This document shows, piece by piece, positions 30,080 to 40,500 of a stretch of DNA of 64,000 bases (the first letter of the stretch is position 1; each line of letters begins with the position of its first letter). The translations under genes were made by a program, and so were the position numbers. The notes beneath the pieces are model-generated. The model did no database searches, was not told the DNA's origin, and saw only the letters and a program-made list of their open reading frames with translations. The DNA comes from Cladocopium goreaui (taxonomy: Eukaryota > Sar > Dinophyceae > Suessiales > Symbiodiniaceae), in assembly GCA_947184155.2 (NCBI GenBank), contig CAMXCT020006749.1, positions 199,501 to 263,500 of the forward strand. The letters are read 5' to 3'.

Positions 30080-33000
30080 TCATCTATATCCCCATCCATA
30101 GTATCCCTGTTGGTTCCAGTCTCCACCACGGTGTGAATAAGATCTTCCACCCTTTCCTTGGTCTTTTCCACCCTTCTGTGGCGGTGTCACTGGAGTTTGT
30201 TTTGGCGGAGGAGCGGTTTCAACTGTTCTCCATGTTGCTGACGATGACGCTTTCGCTTTTGACACTCTGCCCAGTGCTGGTGCTGCTTTCGGAGCTGCTT
30301 TCGATTTGCCAGCGGCCGGGTTAGCGCGTTCGCGATCGGCAGGAGTTGGGGCATCAGCAATCGCAAGTATGTGAGCGTCAGACAAGTGGATGCCCCATCT
30401 TGGTCGTTGATCGTCCCGCTGCTTGATGTGGTTGTAGTCATCGATCGCATCATACAGTTTCTGGAGTAGAGGTCGTGGCAATTGTCGGCCATTCTGAAGG
30501 ATCAGGTGTAAAAGTGATATTCTTCGAAGTGCGGGACGAAGAGCACACACAATGTCAACTGGGTTCAGTGTGATTGTGTCTTGAAAGTCGACGTTCCTGA
30601 AGAAATAAACAGCATTCACCCTGTATGCACCTGCAATGATTCTTCTGACCATGACGTCTTGTCGGTCAAGGGCGTCGCGGGCCGCTGTGGTCTTTCTCAT
30701 CTCATCCATCGTTGTGTCACGTTTCGACAGCTTCTCCATCTCCTCGTCAAAGAAGATATTTTGTAAATCATCATACGTGTAGCCACATTCAAGGGTATAT
30801 ATGAGAAGTCTTTTGAGTACCACTGCCTCATAGTATGCATTGACGAATCCCTCTTCTCCGATGTCGTCCTTTTGATTTGGTCGGCCGATCTCTTTGTAGA
30901 GCTCTTTCATCTGTTGTGCAGTTGGTTCAATGAGTTCACCATTCTCATCCTCGCCTAGGTAAGGCACTCTTGAGTCCAGGTCCATCCTGAATTTCTGGTT
31001 CTGTTGAAAGTGTTTCCATGCCGTCTCGATGTCTCCACAGAAGTTCCGTTGGAATAGTCTGTAGATCCTGACGATATGTAATCCAATCTGCAACAGGAGG
31101 ATCTTGATGAGCTCCGGCTGAGCATCTCCAATTGTGCAAGGCTCGATTGGTAGGACCTTTGATCCAAACTCAACCCGCTTCATCCACTTGGGGTACTCAA
31201 TCACTGCATCACGAGCTTCTCCAGCCTCATACTCTTCAATGTTGATTTCATCGACCGCTATCTCTTCATCGTCATTCTCGTCGGTCGGTTTTCCTTCCTG
31301 ATTGAGAAATTTGTCGACCTCATCTTGTTCTCTGAAGTCTCTTTTCTCATCATTGATGTCGCCCTTCTTCGAGGCTTGGTCATCATCTCCCTCTTCTGGT
31401 TGAGGTCCTTGTTCTGGACTCTTCATGGTGACGTCATCATCATCTGGCATCATCTCGTCGTCATCACCATCACCTGTCAAATCGATCTTCACCTCCTCCC
31501 ACGCTTTCTTGACATGGTCTTTGAGATCTTCTTCTCGATGATGTGATTCGGCACTTGGTACTGTAGCCACGGTGATCTTGATTCGTTTCCTCCATCCATG
31601 ACTCACCAAAAATCCTTTGCACATCACACAAATCGATAATGGTGCAGGGGTCTCCATCAGACATGCGGGGCATAGTCGATGGTCCTCCTTGCTGGGATGA
31701 TGAGTGACTGCTAACAATGATATTGCATCATTCCAATCCGGATGTCCAGGGAACAATCTGTGAGTATGACTGAAGTGACCGGTCTTGATATCGACAAGCT
31801 TTCGAAGTTCGTCCAGATCGGGTGAAGATTCATCAGGCACAATGTTCCCAATGAGCTTGTCAAATCGTTCAATGGTGGCCACCCTCTTTGCTCCTTGCAC
31901 AGAAAGTACAAGTTGATCTCTTCCCTTTGTGATCATGAGACGGTAGTAGTCCTTTTCCCTCCAGTCGTAATACCAAACTGCATCGAATGATTCGAATGGG
32001 ATTGTTTCTTGGACCAAAATGTGTCCGTCTGCTGACAATCGAGGGGAGAACTTGGCGATGGAATCGTACGTGATGTAGATGTAGACAAGATCAGTTTGTT
32101 CAATCTTCCTGAATCTCAGCACCGTCTGACTTCGCGCGTCCCACGGTGCGAATGGCACGAAGAACGTATTGATGCGGTCGCCTCCTCCTCCGGGACGTAG
32201 TCCTTCTCTGAAGATTTGAGCGATGTTGTCAAAAGTGGTGCAGTGAAATCCTCCTCCAAGAGTGTATCCTACTCCAGGGTTCATCTGATAGGAAGTCTTC
32301 TTGTCTTCGATGTGCACACCGCCTTGAACTCTTGAATGTGCCATAGGGGCACGGATTGCCACCGGCCAAAGCCAAATCTCTCGATCTGCCGTGCCGATCT
32401 CCAACCTCAGTGTTTGTCGATCAAGTCTCGAGGTCAATCCATCATTGAAGTTGTTCATGATGTGTTCCAACTCACCTTTTGTGACCTTGAGTCCTAGCAC
32501 TTGAGCTCGGATTCTTTTCGTTTGCTTGTACTCAGTGAAGATCACTCTCTGGAAATTGTTCCACCTCTCAACAAGTATCGGGTAATTGACGTAGGTCGTT
32601 CCAGCCAATGTATGTTGGTCTCTCCAAATGTTGTCGTACTTCAAGATCGACTCGACATTGACCCAACCTGCTTCATCGCATGGTAGTCCACGGTGATTTC
32701 GATTGTCTTTGACGCAACCCACGGAGTGGCGTAGCGCTGCATTGAATCTTTTCGACAATTCGACTATCCATTGCGGATTTTCCCACTTGTTGCCCATCCA
32801 CTCATTCTCGCCATATCGATGTACCTTACACCAGCCCATTCCAAGATATTCTTCTCCATTGATGCGAGCAAGTTGAAGTGTACCAATGTTGTGGCCATGT
32901 GTGAATGGTTGGATGTACTTGAAATTCCAGTTGTCTCCACGTTGTTTCCTTTCTTCAATAAGCCATTTCACATATGCATCGTGGTCAATGGGGTTCCAAG

Positions 33001-34357
33001 CATTCAGCTCTTCAATGGTCGGCAAAACAGGCGGGGATTCCTCAGCCGCACGCTCAATCAGCAAATCAAGCTCATGACGATTCTGCACGCCTCGGCTAAT
33101 TGGGTTGACTTCGACACCATTCACTAAGTATTGTCCTCCTTCTTCACGATCACCAATGTCGTACATAAAGGCTGACTGACTGTAGAAGCACTTGGTCACT
33201 TCTTCTTTCTCAGTGAATCTGGTTCTTCCCCAACGCTTTCCTCGTGGCATGACGTTCTTTGGGAGCTTGTCTTTTCTGCCTCTGGTCGCAGCTTTGGATC
33301 TTTCTGATGATGATGGGGATTTGGACTTCTGATCCATGATCAATCTCATGCGCCATAGGGTGTCCTTCATGTTCTCGTCATCTGGTGTGGTACATTCATC
33401 AATGTCATGCATCCCACCACAAATGAAACAATTTTGAACACTCGATGCGTCTGCGATCAGCTTCTCAAATCGATCACGGATGTCCCGCACCTCAGTTCGG
33501 CGCTTCTTCGCTTCTGAAGGTTGTCCCCCCATATCCTCTTCCTCCTCTTCATTCTCAATGTCACCAGCTCCGGCATCGGTCTCTCCTGAAGTCTGTTCTG
33601 TTCGAGGGCCCCGCGCCGTAGGCGTCGTGGTCTCCTCATCAGGTTCGCCAACTTCATCCTCCTCCTCATCGCTTGACGAGACCTCAATCATTTCAGGATG
33701 GTCATCGTAGTTGGCTTCCGGGAGCACCGGCATTCTGGTGATCTTCTTCTGCATGAGTAGGTCGAAGATTCCCGCTTCTTTCAGAATCGTTATCACCATG
33801 TTGTTCTCGACCGGCGGGATGTATGCTTTCCTGGATCGGTTTCGCTTTGTGTTGATGGTGTCGGTAGGTCGACATGAACTGCTGAATAGCCAAAACGACT
33901 CTTCCAGTCCTGCGAGGCAACTGTCAAGGTTTGCCCCCCATCCAGCGAACATAGTAGGGAATTGAATGCCCAGGTCAAGCATTCCAAGCCAGAATTCGAA
34001 AATGTCGCCGACATATTCAGCTGTTGCTGTTGGATTGAGCATTGATGCGATCTCCTCCTTGGTCAGCACTGTCTTCATGTAGTCATGATAAGCGACGTTT
34101 CCACCATCCCAAAGCAGTCTGTAAAACCATCGCATTCGGTGCATTCCGCCTCCGCAATCCTCTGTTCGAGTTTCACGTTGTACAGTGAATTGGGGTAACA
34201 GGTCTCGTCTGCATTTCCCTTTCACCATGTATGCAGGCATTCGGATGGCACCTCGATGTGATACCTGTTTGAGCACATCGCTTGTCGTCCTGTATCCTGA
34301 AAGCATTGCAAGTGTCGCAGTGACTAGGAATCCACGGAGGTCCTTCTCGGCTTCCAT
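30080..34357 (-). CDS. Retrotransposon ORF5: protein with Tpt1/KptA-like 2'-phosphotransferase domain
   Basis: 1425 codons from ATG 34357. Residues 1-210 are helical. An acidic stretch and a zinc-knuckle-like CFICGGMHDIDEC (C310, C313, H317, C322) follow. About 533-800 resembles Tpt1/KptA: LSKRFNAALRH (R543, H544), DEAGWVNVESIL, IRAPMAHSRV (R669, H674), FHCTTFDNIAQIFREGL (H705), then LVYIYITYDS and ETIPFESFDAVWY. In known enzymes the Arg-His, the Arg of IRAxxGHS and the HGT loop bind NAD+ and the RNA 2'-phosphate. Here the HGT is FHCT. CPAC (896-899) and CVMC (910-913) form a possible zinc ribbon. An acidic region, a helical region and a Gly/Gln-rich tail end the protein. It shares its frame with ORF4 upstream across a single TAA. 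Confidence 0.8.
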   Translation of the reverse strand: MEAEKDLRGFLVTATLAMLSGYRTTSDVLKQVSHRGAIRMPAYMVKGKCRRDLLPQFTVQRETRTEDCGGGMHRMRWFYRLLWDGGNVAYHDYMKTVLTKEEIASMLNPTATAEYVGDIFEFWLGMLDLGIQFPTMFAGWGANLDSCLAGLEESFWLFSSSCRPTDTINTKRNRSRKAYIPPVENNMVITILKEAGIFDLLMQKKITRMPVLPEANYDDHPEMIEVSSSDEEEDEVGEPDEETTTPTARGPRTEQTSGETDAGAGDIENEEEEEDMGGQPSEAKKRRTEVRDIRDRFEKLIADASSVQNCFICGGMHDIDECTTPDDENMKDTLWRMRLIMDQKSKSPSSSERSKAATRGRKDKLPKNVMPRGKRWGRTRFTEKEEVTKCFYSQSAFMYDIGDREEGGQYLVNGVEVNPISRGVQNRHELDLLIERAAEESPPVLPTIEELNAWNPIDHDAYVKWLIEERKQRGDNWNFKYIQPFTHGHNIGTLQLARINGEEYLGMGWCKVHRYGENEWMGNKWENPQWIVELSKRFNAALRHSVGCVKDNRNHRGLPCDEAGWVNVESILKYDNIWRDQHTLAGTTYVNYPILVERWNNFQRVIFTEYKQTKRIRAQVLGLKVTKGELEHIMNNFNDGLTSRLDRQTLRLEIGTADREIWLWPVAIRAPMAHSRVQGGVHIEDKKTSYQMNPGVGYTLGGGFHCTTFDNIAQIFREGLRPGGGGDRINTFFVPFAPWDARSQTVLRFRKIEQTDLVYIYITYDSIAKFSPRLSADGHILVQETIPFESFDAVWYYDWREKDYYRLMITKGRDQLVLSVQGAKRVATIERFDKLIGNIVPDESSPDLDELRKLVDIKTGHFSHTHRLFPGHPDWNDAISLLAVTHHPSKEDHRLCPACLMETPAPLSICVMCKGFLVSHGWRKRIKITVATVPSAESHHREEDLKDHVKKAWEEVKIDLTGDGDDDEMMPDDDDVTMKSPEQGPQPEEGDDDQASKKGDINDEKRDFREQDEVDKFLNQEGKPTDENDDEEIAVDEINIEEYEAGEARDAVIEYPKWMKRVEFGSKVLPIEPCTIGDAQPELIKILLLQIGLHIVRIYRLFQRNFCGDIETAWKHFQQNQKFRMDLDSRVPYLGEDENGELIEPTAQQMKELYKEIGRPNQKDDIGEEGFVNAYYEAVVLKRLLIYTLECGYTYDDLQNIFFDEEMEKLSKRDTTMDEMRKTTAARDALDRQDVMVRRIIAGAYRVNAVYFFRNVDFQDTITLNPVDIVCALRPALRRISLLHLILQNGRQLPRPLLQKLYDAIDDYNHIKQRDDQRPRWGIHLSDAHILAIADAPTPADRERANPAAGKSKAAPKAAPALGRVSKAKASSSATWRTVETAPPPKQTPVTPPQKGGKDQGKGGRSYSHRGGDWNQQGYYGWGYR

Positions 34358-34381
34358 TTCTCTCCAGTCAACGCACTCATT

Positions 34382-36424
34382 TTAGATGTTGAGCAATCTT
34401 GCAGCTACTCTTGCATCCTGTGAAAATTCATCCATCCCAATGTCCTCAGTTCCGTAGATTGCCGCTCTCGTCCAATTGCTTGCGCAATTCAGGCATCTTG
34501 TGCGGTTCTCAGTGCAGGTATTCAATCTCGAATCATTTTTGTGAAATCCTTTGCACACATCGCACATCAGTTCGGAATCTTCGGTTACCTCGACCCAATG
34601 CTCATCCACATCTGTCAGGGGCTCCGGGGTAAATACTCCTCGTCGGATGTCTGACCATGCTCTCCTCTGGACTGCATCCTTCATGTGCTTCATTCCTCCA
34701 ATGATGTTTGCTGATCCAGCTTGAGCATCTGTGACCTCTCCAGCACGAATGCTGGGAATAATTCGTGGATGTTCTGTGCATCGTTTGATGGTTTCAATGT
34801 CAAATCCGGTGTTCTTCACATGGACGCATTCTTCATTCAGGTCATGAACTGTATCATGATCCATTGCACAATGTAAGAAGACCTTCTGTCGCATCAATGA
34901 CTTTTCAAGCATAGCCCAAATGACTTCCTTGCCTTCACCTTCTTTCCAATAAAAAGGCTCACGTCCACAAGCATATATCTGTTTCCAGAATCTTTCATTG
35001 GTGGAGTGAATAATGCCCTTTTCCTTCAAGATTCTTGCAAGCTCCTCGGCCATGGATACAATCGAAGATTGGGACCCAAGAAACCGGGCATCTCTCAGAA
35101 TGTTGACGAAAATTGGAAGATGTGCTGCTTGGCTGATCTCAGTGATGATCTCTGCCAATTTGGTGATGAAGTCTGCATTTGGCATCAGTATGCGAGTTTG
35201 TCCTCTGAAAAGTGCTGCGAAAGAGATCCAAATATGAACAGTGGCACTTGAGAACGCGTTGGCGTTGGTTCGTAGGAAAGTCAATGCATTCGTTGCCAGT
35301 TTCAAGAAATCCTCGGGTTTCTCCAGAGATTGAAGTTGATACACCTTGATGGATGAAAGACCCATGTTGTCGAGCCCAGCCTCGATGTCATTGACGATTC
35401 TCGAGCTAGATCTCGTTTGGTAAGTCAAATCCGTCAAGATGAGAGCTTTGTTGTTCCTCACTTGTCCTCCCAATTCATCCCATTTGTCTAACCAGGGTTC
35501 CCCGATGATGAACTGTCCAATCTTGTTTCCCAACTTCTTGAGCTTGGCTCGAATCTCGCCCTCCACCGTATCTTCAATGCCCAGTGTCAACATAGCTAGG
35601 ACCTCCGTCACAGGATATCCTTTGCACCTGACAAACTCTGTGGTCGTGATGATGTAGTGGTAGAGCTTCAGCCATTCGTAGTCATTCTCATTGATCATGT
35701 GGGAATCAAGTTGACCTTCTGTCAGCATGTTGAAAGACAGGGCAGCATGAAATGTCAATCTTCTCAAATACTGCTTCCAGATCAAATTGGATCCATACTT
35801 GTGAGTAGTGTGAGGACCCTCTACGATGGAGAGCACAAAATCCTTGCCGGATCGCAGGAATGCAATTCGCTGTTCCTCACGAGCATAGTCTTCGGCAGCA
35901 TGGAGGCGCACTTCCACGGTTGAAGGTTTCCTTCTTTTTATCCAGTCTTCAGTTGGAATCCAATTCTCATCTCTTTCTGGTTCAGCACGACCTTGAGATG
36001 TTGCTCCAGGTCCAGATCGGAAAGCTGCATGGGTCGACGAAGATGAGGCTCCGCCAGTCGATGATCTTGGCATCTTCTTCGGTTGAATGTTCGAACTTTG
36101 TGACTGTTGCGATGCCTTTGGTTGTGATCCCTCTGTAGGAGCGGATGTACCCTGGGCGCTAGGTCCAGTTGATGTGTCATCATTCACCCATGAAGGCTCC
36201 TCATTGTTCCAGAAGTCAACCTCGTATGGTCGTCGTCCGTCATTGAAGGTCAGGGGAACATCCCAGTTGTCGAAATTGTGCATGCCTCCGGCTGTACCAG
36301 CTTGAGTCTCGGTCATCACGGTGGTGAAATCTTTGAGAGAGCTATGGCAGGCATGCCGTCTTTCCTTCTCAGTATATCTGGCTCCTTCATCGGCAATCGA
36401 GACATTGTATCCATGCCCATGCAA
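34382..36424 (-). CDS. Retrotransposon ORF4: unknown helical protein with C-terminal Cys cluster
   Basis: 680 codons from a TTG-opened frame; the first ATG is residue 36 (about 36319). The N-terminal third is low-complexity (Ser, Gln, Pro). About 170-560 is helical and globular (FLRSGKDFVLSIVEGPHTTH, LIWKQYLRRLTFHAALSFNM, FIVNILRDARFLGSQ-like). Near the end CDVCKGFH..C..RCLNC could hold zinc; CxxCKGF recurs in ORF5. The stop TAA is followed in the same frame by eight sense codons and the ATG of ORF5. The start overlaps the end of ORF3 in the +1 frame. No family recognised. Confidence 0.65.
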   Translation of the reverse strand: MHGHGYNVSIADEGARYTEKERRHACHSSLKDFTTVMTETQAGTAGGMHNFDNWDVPLTFNDGRRPYEVDFWNNEEPSWVNDDTSTGPSAQGTSAPTEGSQPKASQQSQSSNIQPKKMPRSSTGGASSSSTHAAFRSGPGATSQGRAEPERDENWIPTEDWIKRRKPSTVEVRLHAAEDYAREEQRIAFLRSGKDFVLSIVEGPHTTHKYGSNLIWKQYLRRLTFHAALSFNMLTEGQLDSHMINENDYEWLKLYHYIITTTEFVRCKGYPVTEVLAMLTLGIEDTVEGEIRAKLKKLGNKIGQFIIGEPWLDKWDELGGQVRNNKALILTDLTYQTRSSSRIVNDIEAGLDNMGLSSIKVYQLQSLEKPEDFLKLATNALTFLRTNANAFSSATVHIWISFAALFRGQTRILMPNADFITKLAEIITEISQAAHLPIFVNILRDARFLGSQSSIVSMAEELARILKEKGIIHSTNERFWKQIYACGREPFYWKEGEGKEVIWAMLEKSLMRQKVFLHCAMDHDTVHDLNEECVHVKNTGFDIETIKRCTEHPRIIPSIRAGEVTDAQAGSANIIGGMKHMKDAVQRRAWSDIRRGVFTPEPLTDVDEHWVEVTEDSELMCDVCKGFHKNDSRLNTCTENRTRCLNCASNWTRAAIYGTEDIGMDEFSQDARVAARLLNI

Positions 36425-37352
36425 TCAGGATTCCCTGAGGAATGTCAAAGACCTTGAGGATCGAGAACTGGATCTCGGACAGCTCTGCTACTCTCGGCAA
36501 GTTTCCATCTCCTCGAGCGCTGGTCTTGTGTCTTTCAAGGGTCGTGCCGAGGGCTAACAAACACAAGAAATGGTTCTGGGCTGCACTCCTTCCTTTCGGT
36601 TGATTGGTTTCGAAAGCAACCACATCCTTCATCACATCCTGCAAGATGATCTTATCTGATGGGTTCTGCTCATTGTGATACCTCAATGCATGTCCTAGGT
36701 GCCTCATCTGGATTTCAATCATGTGCTTCATTGCCGTCAAATAGCTATCATTGTCAGATGGAGACTTCGGATTCACCTTGGTCAACTCGTCCATGACTTT
36801 GAAGTACTCGGCGGTCCTTGTCACAGCTAACCATGATGTGGCACTCGGATCTGTGTTGAATGATGGTGTTCCTCGATAAATTTGTTTCATGCTTCGGATC
36901 TTCGCCTCAGTTTCTGCTGCAGTGGCTTGATCATCAAAAGGTTCGGGAAAATGTCCTTTGGACAATACGATCCAGAGCTCATCAAGTCTGTCATAGATCT
37001 CCTTGTCCATGAAGCGTCCCACAGTTGCATCATCATATGGGCACCTGCTAGCAAAGACCTTCACGAATCTCGACCCTTTTGACAAAAACTCCCATCCTGA
37101 ACACCCCTTCTCGATGTCCTGCGCTCTTTGCAACAACTTGTAGGCTACCTCCAGGGCTTGTGCAGTGGCTTCACTGGTGTGTCTGGAGTTCGCGAAGTAT
37201 GCTGAGTAGACAACTGCAGGCGGCATACCAAACCTAATCCATTGGTTGGCTGTGTCCTCATCTGAGATCAGTCGAAAATTCGAACCTCGGGTGTCTCGGA
37301 ATGGTGATGGAGTCTTGGCTGCAATGGTTCCTTCGGACAATCCCTTCAGCAC
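36387..37352 (-). CDS. Retrotransposon ORF3: unknown helical protein
   Basis: 321 codons, with no ATG at the opening (GTG at 37352; first in-frame ATG in FGMPPAVVYSAYFANSRH). Mostly helical, with ATAQALEVAYKLLQRAQDIE, ELWIVLSKGHFPEPFDDQAT and MKHMIEIQMRHLGHALRYH. Composition and helix content would suit a capsid-like protein, but I see no diagnostic motif. It ends at a TGA inside the start of ORF4; a +1 shift in the 38-bp overlap would fuse the two. Lack of a good start suggests expression by shift or readthrough, or a defect. Confidence 0.55.
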   Translation of the reverse strand: MLKGLSEGTIAAKTPSPFRDTRGSNFRLISDEDTANQWIRFGMPPAVVYSAYFANSRHTSEATAQALEVAYKLLQRAQDIEKGCSGWEFLSKGSRFVKVFASRCPYDDATVGRFMDKEIYDRLDELWIVLSKGHFPEPFDDQATAAETEAKIRSMKQIYRGTPSFNTDPSATSWLAVTRTAEYFKVMDELTKVNPKSPSDNDSYLTAMKHMIEIQMRHLGHALRYHNEQNPSDKIILQDVMKDVVAFETNQPKGRSAAQNHFLCLLALGTTLERHKTSARGDGNLPRVAELSEIQFSILKVFDIPQGILIAWAWIQCLDCR

Positions 37353-37510
37353 TCGTAATGCAACGGTCTTCCAGCGAATTGTCCTACTGAGTTCAGATCA
37401 TGGGTTTCGGCCATCCCGCTTTGTACAGAATAAAGTCGCACGGACCGTAGGTCTCGTGACAACTGTTCGAGCAGCGGAAATAGTTGTACGAACCGTAGGT
37501 CTCGTAACAA
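37353..37510. other. Spacer between the RT ORF and the extra ORFs
   Basis: 158 bp holding a direct repeat, ACCGTAGGTCTCGT at about 37443 and 37492. In-frame stops precede ORF3. It could be a subgenomic start region or splice acceptor, but nothing proves it. Confidence 0.5.
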
Positions 37511-40500
37511 TCAGTCGGAGTCGAATTCAGAAAGCGGTTGACACGAAAATGAAAAGTGCCACGAAGAATGAACCGAAGTTGATGTCAATCTCGAAAAGCA
37601 CCAGTGCAGTAGCGATCGCTCGAACGAAAGGTCAATGGCGTCGAGCTCTCGAATAGCACAAACGGATGTTGCCACCGACTTGATTGGGTGACTGCGGACA
37701 TTCTCGGAATCACGAGACATTTCAGCTTTCAGTTGTTCATCACATGCAAGCGGCTTCCAACGTTTCATCACTCTGACGTTCACAAATGGACTATTCCTGA
37801 TTACATGATCATTAATTCCATTCATGATTATCTTGGCTATCCACTTAGTGTAAACTTGAGTAATGCGAGTTTCCCTACCGGCACACTCAGCATGGTCATG
37901 ACGGCGATCACATCTTCTATGAAGCTTTGGAAAAGACACCCCCCATGCAACAATCTTCCAAGGTTTCTTGATTGGTTTGGGAGTCTCTTGGAACTGTGAT
38001 TTCAAGCCATACATGCATCCATCAAATTTGTGTTCATGAGATACGGTTCCTTCCACAAGATCAGTCATTCTACGGTCCTTCCAGTAGTCACAACCTCTAG
38101 GCAATTCAAGCAAGGCTGGTGATCCCATGTTGATAAGTTCACTTAGCACTGATGCAAACACTTCCCACATCGCCCAGAAGATCTGCTTCTTTGCTTCGAT
38201 GAGTTGTGTTGTTGCTTCGCTCACCCATCGGTTGATTCGGTTCCATGGTGAACCTCCTGTACATGGACCTGCAAAGAACATTGAATCAAGTTTGGTCCGA
38301 AGGCATCGCCTTGCTTTACTGATTCCGTACGGAGAGAGCATGTCGTCATCTTCAGTGATTGGCACGACATGAAACTTCATTTCGTCCTTCATTTTGTTCT
38401 GCAAGAACGTAAACCAGTTTCTCTCTTCCGAACATAACAAGACGAAGCATGGGACTGCTTGAGGAACTTCGATCAAATTGATTGCAAGGGAAAACTTCGC
38501 AAATTTTGATGTCATCAAGTCACAAGGTGATTTGGAAAATTGAAATTCCAAAGTTCTGTTTTTCTTTTCTCTCCAAAGGATTACCGACACTTTGGGATGG
38601 TCAACCTCATGTTTGCCTACTTCGACGTGATATTGATAGGGGACAAAAACATCAGTGATGGGAATAGTCTTCACGTCATTGCAATTGGTGCACAGCGTGA
38701 TTACTCCCTGACTCACTTTACAGTTCTTACCTCCATCGATCACTTCAGCATTGGCGAGCACCTTGAATGTCGATTTTCCAGTCCAAAATTCATTCAACTT
38801 GTTTGTTGATTCATAATTGTCGCCCTTGAATCTCCATATGTCTTTGATCACTCGAGTATTGGTTTTGAACTTTTGTTCAGTTTCCCTCTCATCACATATG
38901 ATCCTAGGGTCACAAGGACAGTCTTCGCAATCCTGTGGTACAAAGTTTTGCCTTCTTGGCGTTTTGTGAATTCGGATCAATGTCTCTTTCCCATCCCACT
39001 GCCAATGATCTTCATTTTTCTTACCTAACACTTGGGATTTTCGGGTGGATTTTACAAACGGAATGTTATCATTGATGTCCAATTCCGGATGCGTATGACA
39101 TAGGCCAGGTGTTGAAGTGGACTGTGGGTGCCCTTTTTCACTGTGCGAATGCCATCCTTCACCCTCACTCCCCCCATGAACAAGGCGCATAAGCGTATTG
39201 ATCACACGTGTGGCTGGCTGAAGGCACTGGTGAATGGATTTCGGGTGTTGAGACGGTGATGTCTGTGCATCTAAAAACAAGGCATCAACCGAGAACATCA
39301 GCATTGGTGAATCGGTCAGATGCTGTACACGGTCACGTGGTGTGGACGCACACGAGTCACGTAGTGAGCTCGAGTGGGCAGGCGGGGCATGCACGTGCTT
39401 TGACGACATCACCCGGTGGGTTGAGGTCGTTGAAACGGATTGTGAAACAGTGTCCGGGATCAACGGCTGCTTGTTAGGCGAATGGTACTGAAAACACGCT
39501 CGTTCAACCCACTTATCAAATCTGATAGCCTGCTCTGGTGGAGATGCACGGTGTTCGACCTTTGTCCAGGCACCATTGAGAAGAACCCATGTGGATCTCA
39601 ATACATCTGGCGGCACGATTAAGCCGGGCGGCTTAGGACGATAAAACACCGGTTGCTTGACGACAAAAATGGGATCCATACCTGGCAAGTATTGTAGCTT
39701 CTCTTTACTAGTCAATCCCTTCCGATACACTTCTTTTGGCAAAATAGGGGTTTCCGTGTATGGGAAGTTTGGGATGTCCTCAGTTTTGGATTGGAAAACT
39801 TGGCGAGTAGTCATATCGACATCGGTGCTTGGCTGCAACATGTCTAATACTTCTTTGCTCTGCAAGTCCTGAGGCTCCAACAAATTGATTAGCATACAAG
39901 CTTTCTTCCATGCCATGGGATTCTTGAACCCTTTAGTATGGATATCGGCTGCCATTTTGGCTGTAATTTCATAGATCAATACAAAATGATCCTTTTGGAA
40001 ATGTTCATGCATGGAGGCAATGGAAATACCATGTGTGCGCTCCAAATGACGCATGGTTGGATTCCGTCCTGATCTGACAACACCAATCATACCTTGATTA
40101 TCGTCATGAAACAGGAGTTGAGGAAAAACTTTGGCTAAGACTTTCCACAGACTTAATGCGGGGATTCCTAGAGTCCTAAGTGCAGTATCTGCAGCCACAA
40201 TTTCAGCTTCGGGGGTAGAATGACTAACACACCCTTGTCGCTTACTTCCACCAGCAAGTGGGAATCTTGTGAACTTACCTTGGACTTGTAAGTGCGATCC
40301 TGAAGTTGATCTCAAGGATTGGGCACATCCAGCGAAATCCGCATCTGCAAATAGTCCTAATGATAAATCTTCAATTTTGTCTCCGACCCATCCTATCATT
40401 TTGAGGGACAATGTGGAATTAACATAACACATTAGGTGATGAAGACGGGCGTCATCATCCTTTGTCCATTTAGTCACATTACGTGCTAATGCATTGATGG

